DNA from: Vandiemenella viatica
Lineage: Eukaryota > Arthropoda > Insecta > Orthoptera > Morabidae
Direction: 5' to 3'
NCBI GenBank assembly: GCA_031002005.1
Contig: CM061920.1
Coordinates: forward strand, 47,904,610-47,968,609
Length of the DNA: 64,000 bases
This document shows positions 46,850 to 58,135 of this stretch, in pieces. The notes under the pieces are model-generated. The model ran no database searches. It was not told the origin of the DNA and saw nothing but the letters and a program-made list of their open reading frames with translations. A program made the translations under genes and the position numbers. The stretch's first letter is position 1, and every line of letters starts with the position of its first letter.

Positions 46850-47775
46850 AGACCTGTCACATCTTAAAAACAAAAAAGCATCCAAAGCCCAATATCAAGA
46901 AGCAACATCATGAATAATAACATAATAGTGGAAACATTGTCATCATTCCGGAAGATAAAGATAATGCTATTGTTATCCTTTCATCGGAACAATTTGTTGC
47001 TATAATTTCTTGGAATTTGAACCCACATTCAATATAGCAAATAAGAGTAAAGCTCCTCTAAACAAATCTGGATTTCCATACTAGACCATCAAGAATCTGC
47101 AACCAATGCAGCCAGACCTCCATAACTATATCTCACATGACTGCTAAGCCCATTTGTTGGCAGCTGTTCATAGCATGTAAGGAAGGAACTCTTTTGTATT
47201 TGTAAAGACTATCAACAGTATGATTGTTTTGGATTCCAAGCTCACGGATAGCTTTGGTGTCATCTCTCTGATTACTGGAGTGTCTGTGCAGGAGACAGTG
47301 GAATTAATATGTGCCATTTTGCACTTGGTATTTCAGTCTTCTTCCAGCATGTGCTCACATTTACATTCTTTCTATATGATGGGAAGTATTAGGAACAAAC
47401 TGACAACAGAGTAGCCGCTCTCATCTGTAGTGGCCAATTTGTTTATGGAGGAACAGAAAGAAATTACGTTGGGGAATGCTCCAATGGAACTAAATATTTC
47501 TATTCCTACAAGGATGAAATATTCATAGTCAGGTCACATGGCATGATGACATTAAAAGAATTCTTGAATTACCTAAGCTCAGTTCACCCAAAAATGTACT
47601 TCCACATGGAAGTTGTGAAAAGTGGGAGTCTTCCTTTCTTTGACACATTAACTAAGCAGAAGTCATATGCTAGTTTTGCTCACAGTGTGTACGGGAAATA
47701 AATGTATACAATTGGCATTTATGGCCTACAAGCTTTCACCATTCGACTCAATGCAAGACAGTATGGACCACATTA
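46850..47775 (+). pseudogene. Penelope-like reverse transcriptase relic
   Basis: In the last third (47500-47700) one frame reads YKDEIFIVRSHGMMTLKEFL, NYLSSVHPKMYFHMEVVKSG and SLPFFDTLT...HSVYGK. These match the YVDDxF..W.HG...L..FL..LN..HP.I.F..E.E..G.LPFLD....VYRK sequence of Penelope reverse transcriptases, with K-D-E where V-D-D is expected. Upstream, EDKDNAIVILSSEQF fits the DKG..VV block. It is frameshifted and dead. Confidence 0.65.
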
Positions 47776-48292
47776 GTTCATGAAATACACAGACAACAAT
47801 TGTCACTAAGGCTCCATTCAGACACCCGACTATCTCCTTGACTGCAGAGACATGGGGTTCATGTCCCAAGCAGAAGACCCATTCAATGAAAAGCAATCAA
47901 AGCAGCTAGTTTCTGGTAAGACGCAATTTGAAACAATCCAGACACAGAAAGTAAGTATTGGGCAAGATCTATCTGCAGGACGAATTAAGGAATCTTAGAC
48001 TAGTTTACACACAAAAATGGCTATTTGCAGGAGCAGAGTAATTGGTTATTTATTGCCAGTAAATGAAAACCAACAGCTGAACAGAAGGCCTTTTTCTGGG
48101 ATTACTTAAGTGGAAAAAAGGAGAATTCTTGCACTTCATGAAATAAAGAATGTTCTGAAATGGACATTCGTATAAGTCATTTGTCTATGTGTTGATTATC
48201 AGTCAAAGATTTTTAATAAGATATAAATTAAAACAATGTTAAGTAACATTTAGCATTCTGTATTCTATTCTAGAAAAGCTGTAATAACTTAC

Positions 48293-48440
48293 GGTATGGG
48301 TGGAAGCACCCCAGAGGCTCTGCACGAAGTGCAATATTGTTGTGCCACTGGACAGGAACAATTTTCATGAAGCGTGCCTTCACCAGTTTACCAAAGTCAA
48401 TTTTGTGTGGAGTGTTTGCATCAAAATTTGCAGCAAAAAC
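48293..48440 (-). CDS. Exon: C-terminal part of F5/8 type C domain
   Basis: This 148-bp exon encodes 49 residues plus one base (phase 0 in, phase 1 out). Acceptor is ctaattgcag and donor gtaagt. It begins VFAANFDANTPHKIDF and ends KARFMKIVPVQWHNNIALR followed by AEPLGC, the classic closing strand and final cysteine of F5/8C domains. Joined to the previous exon (HKDK|VFAA) it gives an uninterrupted domain end of 98 residues. The final C joins CA of the next exon to make Pro. The intron upstream (48441-55355) holds a LINE copy that is itself split by a solo LTR. Confidence 0.88.
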
Positions 48441-49613
48441 CTGCAATTAGTGTTAGAGATAGAGGTAAAATCAAATATGAATGATATGTTTTTAAAAATA
48501 ATAATAAATATAAATAAAAAAATACAAAATATTATACTACTAGTGTCTGCTAATTTCTACATATTTATGTGAATGGGCAGTTTTTTTAATCTCTTTCATG
48601 TAGGAAAACTAGCTTTCCACATAGAAACTTCCACAAGTTGTTCTTTTTTAATTGAATTTTGTTTTCCTCCAAATCTTTTTTGAAGCTTCCAAATAAATGA
48701 CTATTACATGGTGTCGAATCTGGACTAAAGATACAATGATCCAAACCTGTACAATATAATTTGCCTAATTTTACTACTATGACAGCGGCAGTATGGTGCT
48801 CAATGTTATTGTGCAGATGCAGGACACTGCAGATCACAAATCTGTACCTTTTTGGATGAACAGTCCTCTGCACAAGAATTCACAGTGGTGTTCAACATTC
48901 AAATTTTGTCTTTTAAGAATGAAATCAGCATACACAACAGTTTAACACCCAAAAATAAAATCATAAGAACCTTTCCAATAAAAAGATGGATATTGGTGTT
49001 CTTGTTTTGCATACTATTGAAAATTTCACCACTTCATTACCTTATTGCCCGTGTGTCATTAAATGTGAAACTACAAATTAGAAATGAATCTACTTCTGCA
49101 TCAAAATACTGCAAAAGATTCTAAGAAAAAAACAGCCCTCAGATTTGCACTCAATATTCTTAACAATCATCAAGTAAATTTAATTCCTTTTTAATTATGA
49201 CCTACCAACTTTGCAATAAGGTTATTGAATTTACAACACTTCCTGTGTATAGTGTTTGTTCTGGGATGATGTCTATGATCAACCTTCACATAAGAACTTG
49301 TGCCACTTTCACATTTGACATTTTAAAGATGTAAGAATAGCAAACTGTACATGCTATATCAACACAATATCTACTGGTTTAACACCTTCATGTTTTAGAA
49401 ACTTAAAATTTCTGCATTACACAATGGATACATGAACCTCCTTTTCTTTTATTATGATAGAAAGTAAGCTTGTAACATGCTCTTACAAACTACACGGTTA
49501 CCACGTTAGTAAGATATAAGATATCCAAAGCTTATTTAAAAGTGTCAATTCTATTTGACTGGAAGTCACAGGTATTAACCAAAACTACAATATCATAATA
49601 AATAGAAAGCTCT

Positions 49614-49690
49614 CTGGTGGTTCCATTGTTAAAGCTTCTGACTGGAGATTGAGAGGTCCCCTGTTCAAATCTCTGGAAGGGATGTTTAAA
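49614..49690 (+). repeat. tRNA-like SINE head of another family
   Basis: The stretch starts CTCTCTGGTGGTTCCATTG, continues through TGACTGGAGATTGAGAGG and has a B-box-like TGTTCAAATCTC. It resembles a tRNA-derived SINE head but differs from the main SINE family. The anticodon and acceptor stems do not close, so it is not called a tRNA gene. Confidence 0.4.
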
Positions 49691-50149
49691 AGAACCTAAT
49701 CGTCACCTCCAGCACAGCTTGCTGCGCAATACAAACTATGACAGAATGCTTCGTTGTTAGAATTTCAAATAAATTTGTAGGTCCTCTCCATCTGGTAAGT
49801 TTATTGGATTAAGTTAGGTAAGGAGGATGGGCACTGGTCATCCTACCTCTGATAACAGGCCTAAAAAATGAACCAACCTTCTGGTGGAGAATCACGCTTA
49901 GATTTTAATAAATAGATAATTAAGGGAAATATTTCTGGTGAGATATGAGAATAAACTGAAATAAATGACTTTTTATTTAATTACAGGAGAGAGCCATTAA
50001 CAATTGATGTCTATGTAAGAAATCCATCTATGTAAGCATCATTCAAGGACTGAAATCACACCTAGAGTATGTGATCAGCTTACATTGGCTTAGTTAAGAA
50101 CACACATAAAAAATAAAGGTTGTTTATGATTATTGGGTGGGGTCAGAAT

Positions 50150-50530
50150 AGCTCATTGAAGGCTTGAACTATAAATATCTCGGCAAAACATTTTATAATA
50201 AAGTCAACTGGGCAGAGCAGACTGGGCAGGTGGTAGAAAAAGGTTACAAAATACTTCATTTGCTGGAGAGGGTAATGAGAGGAGGTACCAGAGAAGTTAG
50301 GGAATTGGGTTACAAAACTTTGGTCAGGCCATTGGTTGAATATGGTAGTGTACTTTGAGACCATCATTTTGGGTATTAAATACAGAAGTTGGAGACCATG
50401 CAAAGAAGAGCAGTTAGATTTGTTTGTGAAAATGATCACAGGAATCAGTCAGTAACTGATATGATAAAGCAGCTAGATTGGGAGCCATTTGAAGAACGGG
50501 GGAGGGTGAAGAGAGTGCTTGTAATGTAAC
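50150..50530 (+). pseudogene. CR1-like LINE 3' end
   Basis: NYKYLGKTFYNKVNW, ELGYKTLVRPLVEYGSVL and, after a stop, LETMQRRAVRFVCEN give the closing region of a CR1/Jockey reverse transcriptase ORF (KYLG....L.W, Y..LV.P.LEY, QRRA.RF). The 5' portion is missing. Confidence 0.65.
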
Positions 50531-50559
50531 AAATTCTTATTATTTATTAGGCATCAACA

Positions 50560-51615
50560 TAACATTGGGATGACCATAAAATTATAATACATATCTACAT
50601 ATTAGTGTAACAACACAAGGTGGTGACCTCATACTTCGTGCATGACCCACAATAAATCTATCGCCTAAGTAACGGTATGACACACACTATATGTATAAAT
50701 TAGGTTTCGCCAATAGAGTTTCGGATGATCACAATATTATTAACATATGAAAGGCATCGTTGATTGTTAGTTACACTACACATAATAATATAATACAATA
50801 TAAGTAGCATTTCGCGCATACGCTATTGAGATAGAAGCGGAAATGACTGAATTTGTTACAAGTGAGGAAGTCTTGGAGATATGACGTCAAAACAGATGTG
50901 AGTTTCATTTTTGTATAGGACAATTGAATTGAAGACTTTTTTGGAGGTTATGTATTATCTTAAGTGTTTTTGTGTAATGTACCATAGAGAGGTATTGGGA
51001 AAGCAATCCCAATTGTTTCATACACTATGAAAGTTGTTTAATAATGTGGTGAGAATATATCTATTCTACACAAACCTTTTTCTAAAGATTTTATTATGTT
51101 ACATTGTTCGCTTTGTCTTATTTACTCAACCAAGGTTGAGGATTTATTTATGCTTTGATGCACCGTAGGTACATAAGTGTAACCAAACAGTTGAGAAGAG
51201 TTTTAGTTTGATTTTGATTTCATTTAAAATATATAGCTATTGCTATTATTGCAGTATTTGAAAGCTAATATCTCACAGTCCTAGTTCTCCAATCTTGGGA
51301 AATACAAACTGTAAAGTACTGAAAGTCTGTCAGTAGGTATAATACGTGGGAACTATCAATTTAAGTCCATATGAATTTTTCTGTAAAGTCAACAGAACTC
51401 GTCCCCATTATGACGTAGAAGTTAACAACTCAGTTTATTTAGGTGATAGAAGATTCAAGTAAATTTTATAAAGCTTATATTTAAATTATCTTTTATTTAA
51501 CACCAAATATGGCTAGTTTACTTTTTCGAATAAAAAGCTCTTAAATCACACCTCTGTGGTGTCCCACCTGGTTTCTGGTAGTGGAAATATTATATTTTGA
51601 TTTTTAGAATAAATA
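50560..51615. other. AT-rich intron sequence
   Basis: No gene, tRNA or internal repeat recognised. Confidence 0.4.
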
Positions 51616-52466
51616 AAGAATGGATGACTGAAGTAATACTACAGAAAATGAAAGAGAGAAGGAAGTCTAAAAACACATGTAGGGAGGAGGGTAGAAGGAA
51701 ATACAGAAAATGAGATAATGAAATGCAAATGTTGAGAAAGCAAGTGAGAACTGTATGAGAAGTAAGTGAGAAGAGATAGAGAAAGTAAAAAGGGGGGCAA
51801 AATTTGACTTTATGTAAAAGGAGGCCGTGCAGATATGATTTAAAGGAACAAGAAGGACAGCGGGCTGGAAGTGGAAAACAAGGATGGAATGTTAGTCAGG
51901 GAGGCTCATCAAATACAGCAAAGATGAAAAGAATATATAGGAGAGCTGTATGATATGCAACACTAACCGAAGGATTTAGGATTAGAAGAAAGTCTCCAAG
52001 GAGGGGATGGGTGCGATATCCTGGAGGTGGAAGTGGAGAAGGCTATGGCAGAGATGAAGAACAGAAAAGCCTGTGGGATTCATGAATTACCTATAGAAAT
52101 GCTGAAAAGTTTGAAAGAGGGAAGAAGAGAAATACTATATTTGTGCACTAAGATATATAAAAGAGGAGACTTTTTTAACAACAGTGTTGATACCAATTAA
52201 AAAGGAACAGAATGCAGTGGAGTGTGAAGATTTCAGAACTATTAGCCTTTTATGCCACGCTGCTAAGATATTACTAAGAGTGCTATATACAAAAATATCC
52301 AGCAAATTGTCCATGTCAATTGCTGAAGAACAGTTTGGATTTCAGAAAGGAAGAAGTCCATGTGACACTATTGGTTTGCTGAGAACAATAGGTGACAGAT
52401 ACATTGAAAGGGGAAGAGATTGTTACATGGTGTTCATAGATCTGGAAAAGGATTTTGATAAGAGTG
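51616..52466 (+). pseudogene. RTE-like LINE, 5' part before a solo LTR
   Basis: It encodes decayed linker and reverse transcriptase start: EVEKAMAEMKNRKACG and ELPIEMLK (52030-52105), RISSKLSMS-like sequence with EEQFGFQKGRSPCDT (52300-52365), and YMVFIDLEKDFDK (about 52425-52462). The last words are the first catalytic block (F.DLEKAFD). The frame is cut at 52466 and resumes at 54098 once the LTR and one AGTG are removed. Confidence 0.72.
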
Positions 52467-54097
52467 TGTTAGGGTCCAAACCCATACCGGGGTCTGTATC
52501 GGCTTGTACACCTAAACTTGAGTTCTTCCAAAATGTTACCAAAAGTTCGAGAAAAGTACTATAACCATGAAAAACCTTGGAGAATGCTAACTGTAATGAT
52601 GAAGATGGTCGCTACTCACAGAATTAACCTCCTGTAAGAAAGGTACTAAGTTAGAAATAAAAGTTGAAGTCAGAATCACTAAAGGATATATTCTTGAAAA
52701 TTTCACTGAGTTTGCATAAAGTCACAGTTAGCAATGGCAATCGGAGAAAATCATTAAGCCAAAGATCACAAGTCATTAAACAGAACAGACTGCTCCACCC
52801 CGAAATGAAAGTAAAAGTTAAAGTTCCGGCATTGATGAACTCATGTCGTCAAAGTTCAGAGTTCTACGGTTGGCAATTCCGACGGTCAGCCATGTTTGTT
52901 CCGGTCTCCCATGACCACCCGCGAGCCGGTCTCACTCAAATCTGCTAAACAAAATGCTACATGCTATCCCGACCAAGTGCTTCATAAAATGCCTTGAAGC
53001 GAGCGACCAGCCTACCTTTATCAGAAATGACCTACTGACATAAACAACAGGCTATCTAGAAAAAATTTTGCTAACGGAGAACTTCCAGAAAATCACCAGA
53101 GATAGAGCATAACTAAACGAGTGTTGTGATGTGGTTGGTTTTGTTTTCAGAGCTTCCAGACCGGTGTAAATGATTTTTGACAATTGGTTAATCGGAAAGC
53201 TCAAATGACTTTAGTACTGCCGAACGTCACATCCGGAATATGAATTTGCTAAAGTTTAAAATATCAAGTTTATACTATGTTTAAAGTGTTCCCCAGCCTC
53301 TGCTGAGTTCAGTGGTGTAAAAATCTTTTAAATTGGTTGAGGATGTCAAAAGTTATTGAATTTCTAAAATTTGCCGATTTCCTGGTGTTACAAGATTTTA
53401 TTCGCTTTTTATTTAAAGTTGGTTATGGCCTGAAACTATTTTTAAAACGTACCTTTATTTAATGTAAGTGCTTTAGAAAAGTTTTTAGTTCGTGAAATAT
53501 GTTTGCCAGATAGAGATTCAAATTAGAAGTTGGTTTCCACGACGTCACAGGATAACGAATTTTAACTTATTTATATCTTCTGATTATTAGTTGATGGCTA
53601 TTGGAAACTTAGAGAATATTGACTTGCCAGTTATTTAGTTTGTTTAAATCTACTTTTGAGGCTCTGAAATTACTTAGATGTGCTGGAATTTATTATTGAA
53701 ATTAACACATGGGGCGATGCTTTAAAAATCATATTTACTGCTTTAAATCAGTCTAGAACTGAGAGTTATTAGTGAATTTACTATAGAACGGTGAAATTAT
53801 ACCTATGAAAGTGCTTTACAGTGGTCAATTTAGTGGAATATCAGTGATGTGGTTGTTTAACCAAATCGGTTTACTTTACTTCAGAATTATTATGGATTAC
53901 GCTCATTTAGGTAAGTTTATGGTTTATATTTTATTAGAAACTTCTTATTTAAGGTTGTTATGTGTTGTTTATTTACTTTTCTGAACCTAAAGTGTTGTTA
54001 TCTCGATTTCAAACTATGGTATCATGTATTGAATGTTAACCTCAAGCTTCGTGGGATTTTAACTGAATATTGAACATAGAGAGTAAGGTAGCTTACA
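52467..54097 (-). mobile_element. Solo LTR, copy 5 (1631 bp, reverse), nested in a LINE
   Basis: Low end TGTTAGGG, high end CTTACA, with AGTG on both sides (52463-52466 and 54098-54101). The complement holds the CCCCGGTATGGG-like end block and GTAGCGACC, counterpart of GTGGCGACC in the other LTRs. It is about 300 bp longer than copies 1 and 3. Short ORFs inside are not retroelement genes. Confidence 0.75.
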
Positions 54098-54830
54098 AGT
54101 GCAATGGGTGAAGTTAATGAATATTCTTTTTAAAAAAAGTAATTGATTGGAAGGAAAGAAGGCTAATAAGTAGATTATACATCATACAAGGAGTGAGAGT
54201 GGGGAATGATCTTACAAGGAGAAATAATTGGACAAGTAGAGTCCTTCAAATATCTTAGGAGTATTGTGACTGGTAATATGAGTTGCACTGCAAGGAGTGA
54301 AAACTAGAATCACAATGGCAAAGGAAGCTTTCAATAGAAAGAAAAATATATTATGCGGAAGGCTGGATAAAAAGCTTAGGAAAAAACTAGCTAAATGTTT
54401 CATATGGATTGTAAGATTGTATGGAGTGGAAACATGGATGCTATACAAAGAAGATATAACGAGGTTGGAAGCTTTTGAATTGTGGATATGGAGGAGGATG
54501 GAGAAAATAAGTTGGAAAGACAAAGTAAGGAACGATGAGATTCTGGAAAGAGTAGGAGAGCAAAGATCCCTTATAAAAACAATAAGAAACAGAAAAATGA
54601 ACTGGATTGGTCATGTATTGAAGAACCAATGCCTGCTTAAAACTGCCTTGAAGGGAATTGTTAATGGCGGAAAAAGAAGAGCTGAACAAAGAAAGAAAAT
54701 GCTTGATGACACCATGAAAAATGGGTAATATTTAGAGACAAAGAGACTGGTGGAACAAAGGGAGGCATGGATGGCTGTTGCTGCGAATGGACCTGCCGAA
54801 TAGCAGAAAACCCTTGATGATGATGATAAA
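54098..54830 (+). pseudogene. RTE-like LINE, 3' part after the solo LTR
   Basis: It resumes with VIDWKERRLISRLYI-like sequence (54140-54185). A 143-codon open frame (54297-54728) holds the C-terminal tail: RLYGVETWMLYKEDITRLEA, RRMEKISWKDKVRNDEILE, NWIGHVLKNQCLLKTALKG. The element ends with the GATGATGATGA tail near 54825. The tail is closely related to that at 15.7-16.1 kb. The reverse transcriptase core between about 54240 and 54300 is largely deleted. Confidence 0.72.
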
Positions 54831-55355
54831 TATCACCTCACAGCAGTTCTTCCTGCTCCATTGTTACTGAGAGTGTATTTATTTACATGATTATTTAATT
54901 TACATTAACATATGCTACAGTGTTTAAAAAAATTCACAAAACATTCATGGTAATTGTGGAAACCACCTTAGTTTCATACTACATCACATTTGTTTTAAAT
55001 ATCTCAAATTCCAAGTATTTTTAAAATTGATTCTTTTTAAAAATAAAAAACTCCGGCAAATAAAATCTGCAGTCTAAGTTTTTACCATACATTACCTTGA
55101 ATAATTTCTGCTGTTAATTAAGTTTCCTTCATACAGCACGGTCATGATTTGCTCTAGAAATATTATGTGTAACTACTTCATCACTCAAATTTTTACTTTT
55201 CACTCATACTCTTACATCTCTCAGATTATAGTATCAGCAAGTAATTTAAAGATAACACACTATGGAATCATTTTATGTAAGAATAAATACTGTTGTCAAT
55301 TTCTCAAATAATGAATTGCTAAAACAACTAACCTCTGTAGATAGCAAATGCTCAC
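54831..55355. other. Intron sequence before the F5/8C exon
   Basis: AT-rich with nothing recognised. Confidence 0.4.
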
Positions 55356-55502
55356 CTTGTCTTTGTGATCCTCGTCAAGTACAGTATTCCAAATGTCTCC
55401 ATCTTGGCTATAGAGCACCTTGAAGGCCTCAACCCAGTCATCACTACCTGGATAGCCCTGTGTGACAATGCCACTAAGGATGCTAGGCTCCATGAAGTCG
55501 AA
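55356..55502 (-). CDS. Exon: middle of F5/8 type C (discoidin) domain
   Basis: This 147-bp exon encodes 49 residues in phase 0 at both ends, with acceptor tgtttcag at its right end and donor gtgag at its left. The translation contains the discoidin signatures LSGIVTQG, DWVEAFKVLYSQDG and WNTV, which form the middle beta-strands of an F5/8C domain. Such domains bind phospholipid or glycans in coagulation-type and adhesion proteins. The first ~50 residues of a normal F5/8C domain are missing, so an upstream exon must exist. I found no convincing candidate between 55503 and 64000, so the preceding intron is probably at least 8.5 kb. Product assignment to the hemocytin family rests on the full module order. 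Confidence 0.88.
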
Positions 55503-55689
55503 CTGAAACACAGAGATAACTAATAATATTAATTTTCTAATGAAGAAAAACACCAAATGGGAAAACTAAGTTGATGTAACAGCTGTTTTCTGGTAACCTA
55601 TACTTGTATAGTGTGAGCTCTGAAACTATTACTTTCTCATGGTTAGCAGTAAACCAGTATTAATACAATAAATTATAATACAGATAACA

Positions 55690-57130
55690 GTGAATTTAAA
55701 TGTCGACAACCACACCATATGCAATAACCTTGTGGGATGTCAAATAACTGAAGAAATAAGTGATCATGAGGCAGTTCTGATGGATATTAGAGGATTCAGT
55801 AAACCAGTGGACAAAATTGAGGGGGAGGGGGAAATAAGTACAATTATAATAGCCACAAATTTCAAAATTGAAGAGATATTTCAGGAAAAGTTACAGAAAA
55901 TGGAAGATGGTACAAGTACAGTGGAGCAAAAGTGGGAATACTTCAAGAGATAATAAATTTTTATTTCAAAACATAAGTACAGAGCCTACCAATTATAATA
56001 GGGAGGTGTGGAGGTTAATGACATTGGTGAGAAGAAAACAACACAAAGAGTCAGCCATGCAGTAAAGAATACTTGAAATAACTAAACAAGGAATTAATAA
56101 TAGCAATGGAGAAGGCTAAACATGGATGTATCAAGAATATGATTTGTGCATGGGGACCACTGATGAAAGCATCTAGAAATTTCAAACACTATGCTAGAAA
56201 ACTGAGAAGAAGGGAAAGGTATTTAGACAATTATAGATAAGATGAAGAAGAAGTTAGTAATGATTTTAAAAAGGCAGATATATAAAAACAACTGGTCACA
56301 TGAGGCCATTATGGACTATAATTCAGAAATGGGAGGGTGCAAATAAGATGATCCACGAAGAAATATATATATATATAGATTGTTAGGAAACAAAGGCGCT
56401 AAAAGCGGATATATTGAACATTGGATAGGATAAAAAACCACCGCTTACCAAAGAAGGGGATTCCAGCGGCGTTGGTACACGAAAAAAACACGAACACACA
56501 AAGAATAAAATTTTCGAGCATGGCTCTTCCTCAGTAGAAGTGAGATGGCTGCACGCAAGCGCTGCTGGCAGTCAGTCTCCCATATCTATATATATATATA
56601 TATATTCTGAGGATAATATGTAGAAACTAAAAAAAGGACATAAAAAATGATGTTCATAATATTACTGCTGATGTCTTAAAGATAGAAGGTTTTGACTTTT
56701 CACCTCATCTTGTAACTTTATTTGAGTCTGGATATTTGCTACTTACCAGAGGACAGAAAAAGTGTTACAGTAGTACCGATCCATAAAAGAGGGATGACAA
56801 ATAGGGTTAAAAATATTGGTTGATCAGTTTGATGTCAGTGGCATGTAAATCAATGGAGAGATTGATATACAATCTCGTCAAAAATGTCTGTGAGAAAAGA
56901 AACTAGTTTTCTTGTCAATAACATGGAATTAAACAAGGATATCAACACGAAATCTCAGTCAGTAGGGTATGTGCAAGATATTTCAGATGAAAAGGATAAA
57001 GAAGGCCTAATTATTAGTGTAGCACTAGATCTTTCAAATGCTCTTTACTGTATGAGCCATAAAATGGTGGTAACACAAAACAATGCATTCATTTCCCTTA
57101 GACACTGGCACTATGGGATGTGAAAGGGTG
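55690..57130 (+). pseudogene. CR1-like LINE relic, interrupted
   Basis: The endonuclease end reads EEISDHEAVLMDIRGFSKP (about 55750-55807), a linker follows, and the reverse transcriptase has LISLMSVACKSMERLI-like sequence (56820-56875) and IISVALDLSNALYCMSHKM (57010-57065), corresponding to the SL.SV.CK..E and D...AFD.V.H blocks. The same endonuclease segment recurs at 62.78 kb. A Penelope-like tail is inserted at 56380-56585. Confidence 0.6.
56380..56585 (-). mobile_element. Penelope-like tail copy with hammerhead-like core
   Basis: About 165 bp are nearly identical to 43725-43855 (ggataggataaaaaaccacc, gttggtacacgaaaaaaaca, agaataaaattttcgagcat). The core at 56511-56534 (minus: CTGAGGAA, stem GAGC/GCTC, GAAAA) is the same as at 43.8 kb. 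AT-repeats lie on both sides, so a target duplication cannot be read with certainty. It interrupts a CR1-like LINE. Confidence 0.6.
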
Positions 57131-57721
57131 TCATTTTACAATTGCATAACAAAATAGATCAATAACCGAGAAGATATACTCTCACAGCATAACATGAACA
57201 TTAATTATACCAACTACATTTACACAAACTGGTGGCAATTATTTTGTAGATACCTTAGAAATAATTTCTTTGGTTACCAGTTAAAAATTCTTTCAATTTT
57301 TTGCTGAATTTAATTTTATCACCTTCTTGGCATTTAAGATTTTTTAGGAGCATACTGAAGATGTTTGTTTCGCTGAATATCGGACTCCTTTTTGAACAAA
57401 TAACAACTACTTAGAATCCTTAGGAAGATAATTTTAACTTTTAGTGACATAATTTTGTATTTTACAACTTGTTTCAAACAGATTATAACTGATGAGTAAA
57501 AAGGGCATTAATGTAAATATTCTCAGCCACCAGTGTTAAAATCCCTAACTTGTTGAAATGTTTTCTATATCAAGTTCTACTGTTAATCCCATAAACTTGC
57601 TTTGGGCAGTAAACACTTTGTCTCTTTAAGTAGAATTGACCCAGAATATAATTGTATGTGACATTAAGGAGTGAAAATAAGTAAAATTAACTAGTTTCCT
57701 CATACAGAAATCACCTATTTC

Positions 57722-57985
57722 TCAGATCAAATGAATAACCAATGTTGCTGCACCCATTCGCTTCACTAAGTCAGGGACAGGCTCCCTCAATTTTAAATTA
57801 TGACCAATACACAAACCTAGAAACTTTATAATCCCTACCTCTTGAATGCACTGGTCTGCAAATTTAATGGCCATGTCCGGTGTTAATTTTTGTGATGTAC
57901 TGAATTGCATAGATTGAGTTCTATAAAAGTTTAAAGATGAGCCATTAGCTATAAACCAATTATTATTAAGGTAAAAGACATAATT
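57722..57985 (-). pseudogene. LINE reverse transcriptase fragment
   Basis: The minus strand reads NNNWFIANGSSLNFYRTQSM, then IKFLGLCIGHNLKLREPV and MGAATLVIHLI, matching the post-catalytic part of a CR1/Jockey-type reverse transcriptase (WF..N.L.LN..KT..M.F, ...KFLG..ID..L.W..H). It is abutted on the right by a Penelope-like tail. Confidence 0.6.
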
Positions 57986-58135
57986 TAGCACCGATGAAGG
58001 CAGGAGGGCCAGACAGACAGAAGAAAAAACACAAACAACACACTTCACAATATTCAGTTAGTAACCTCAATCATGCATCAGGTGATACTTATGGCAGGGG
58101 AAAGATGTGTACACATCAGGACCTACTATATGAAT
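57975..58135 (-). mobile_element. Penelope-like tail copy, truncated
   Basis: It shares GATGAAGGCAGGAGGGCCAG, AAACACAAACAACACACTTC and, on the minus strand, CTGATGCATGATTGAGG followed by CTGAATATTGTG, a decayed version of the hammerhead-like core region. The end that normally abuts the target site is missing. Confidence 0.5.

Larger units (their letters stand above)
4341..55502 (-). other. Gene span: hemocytin/hemolectin-like multidomain secreted protein (partial)
   Basis: Seven minus-strand exons are joined by canonical splice sites and matching phases (0, 1, 2, 0, 1, 1, then a phase-0 donor at 4340) into 339 uninterrupted residues. Module order is F5/8C end, TIL-like, VWC-like, LDLa, cysteine-rich linker. 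This resembles insect hemocytin/hemolectin, large von Willebrand-related hemolymph proteins that act in clotting and haemocyte aggregation. SCO-spondin-like proteins share the module types and remain an alternative. Introns measure 6915, 7837, 257, 19812, 6651 and 8673 bp. The exons have no frameshifts or stops, in contrast with every transposon ORF around them, so the gene is probably functional. Both ends lie outside the window: the first part of the F5/8C domain should be encoded upstream of 64000 and the chain continues below 4341. Confidence 0.85.
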
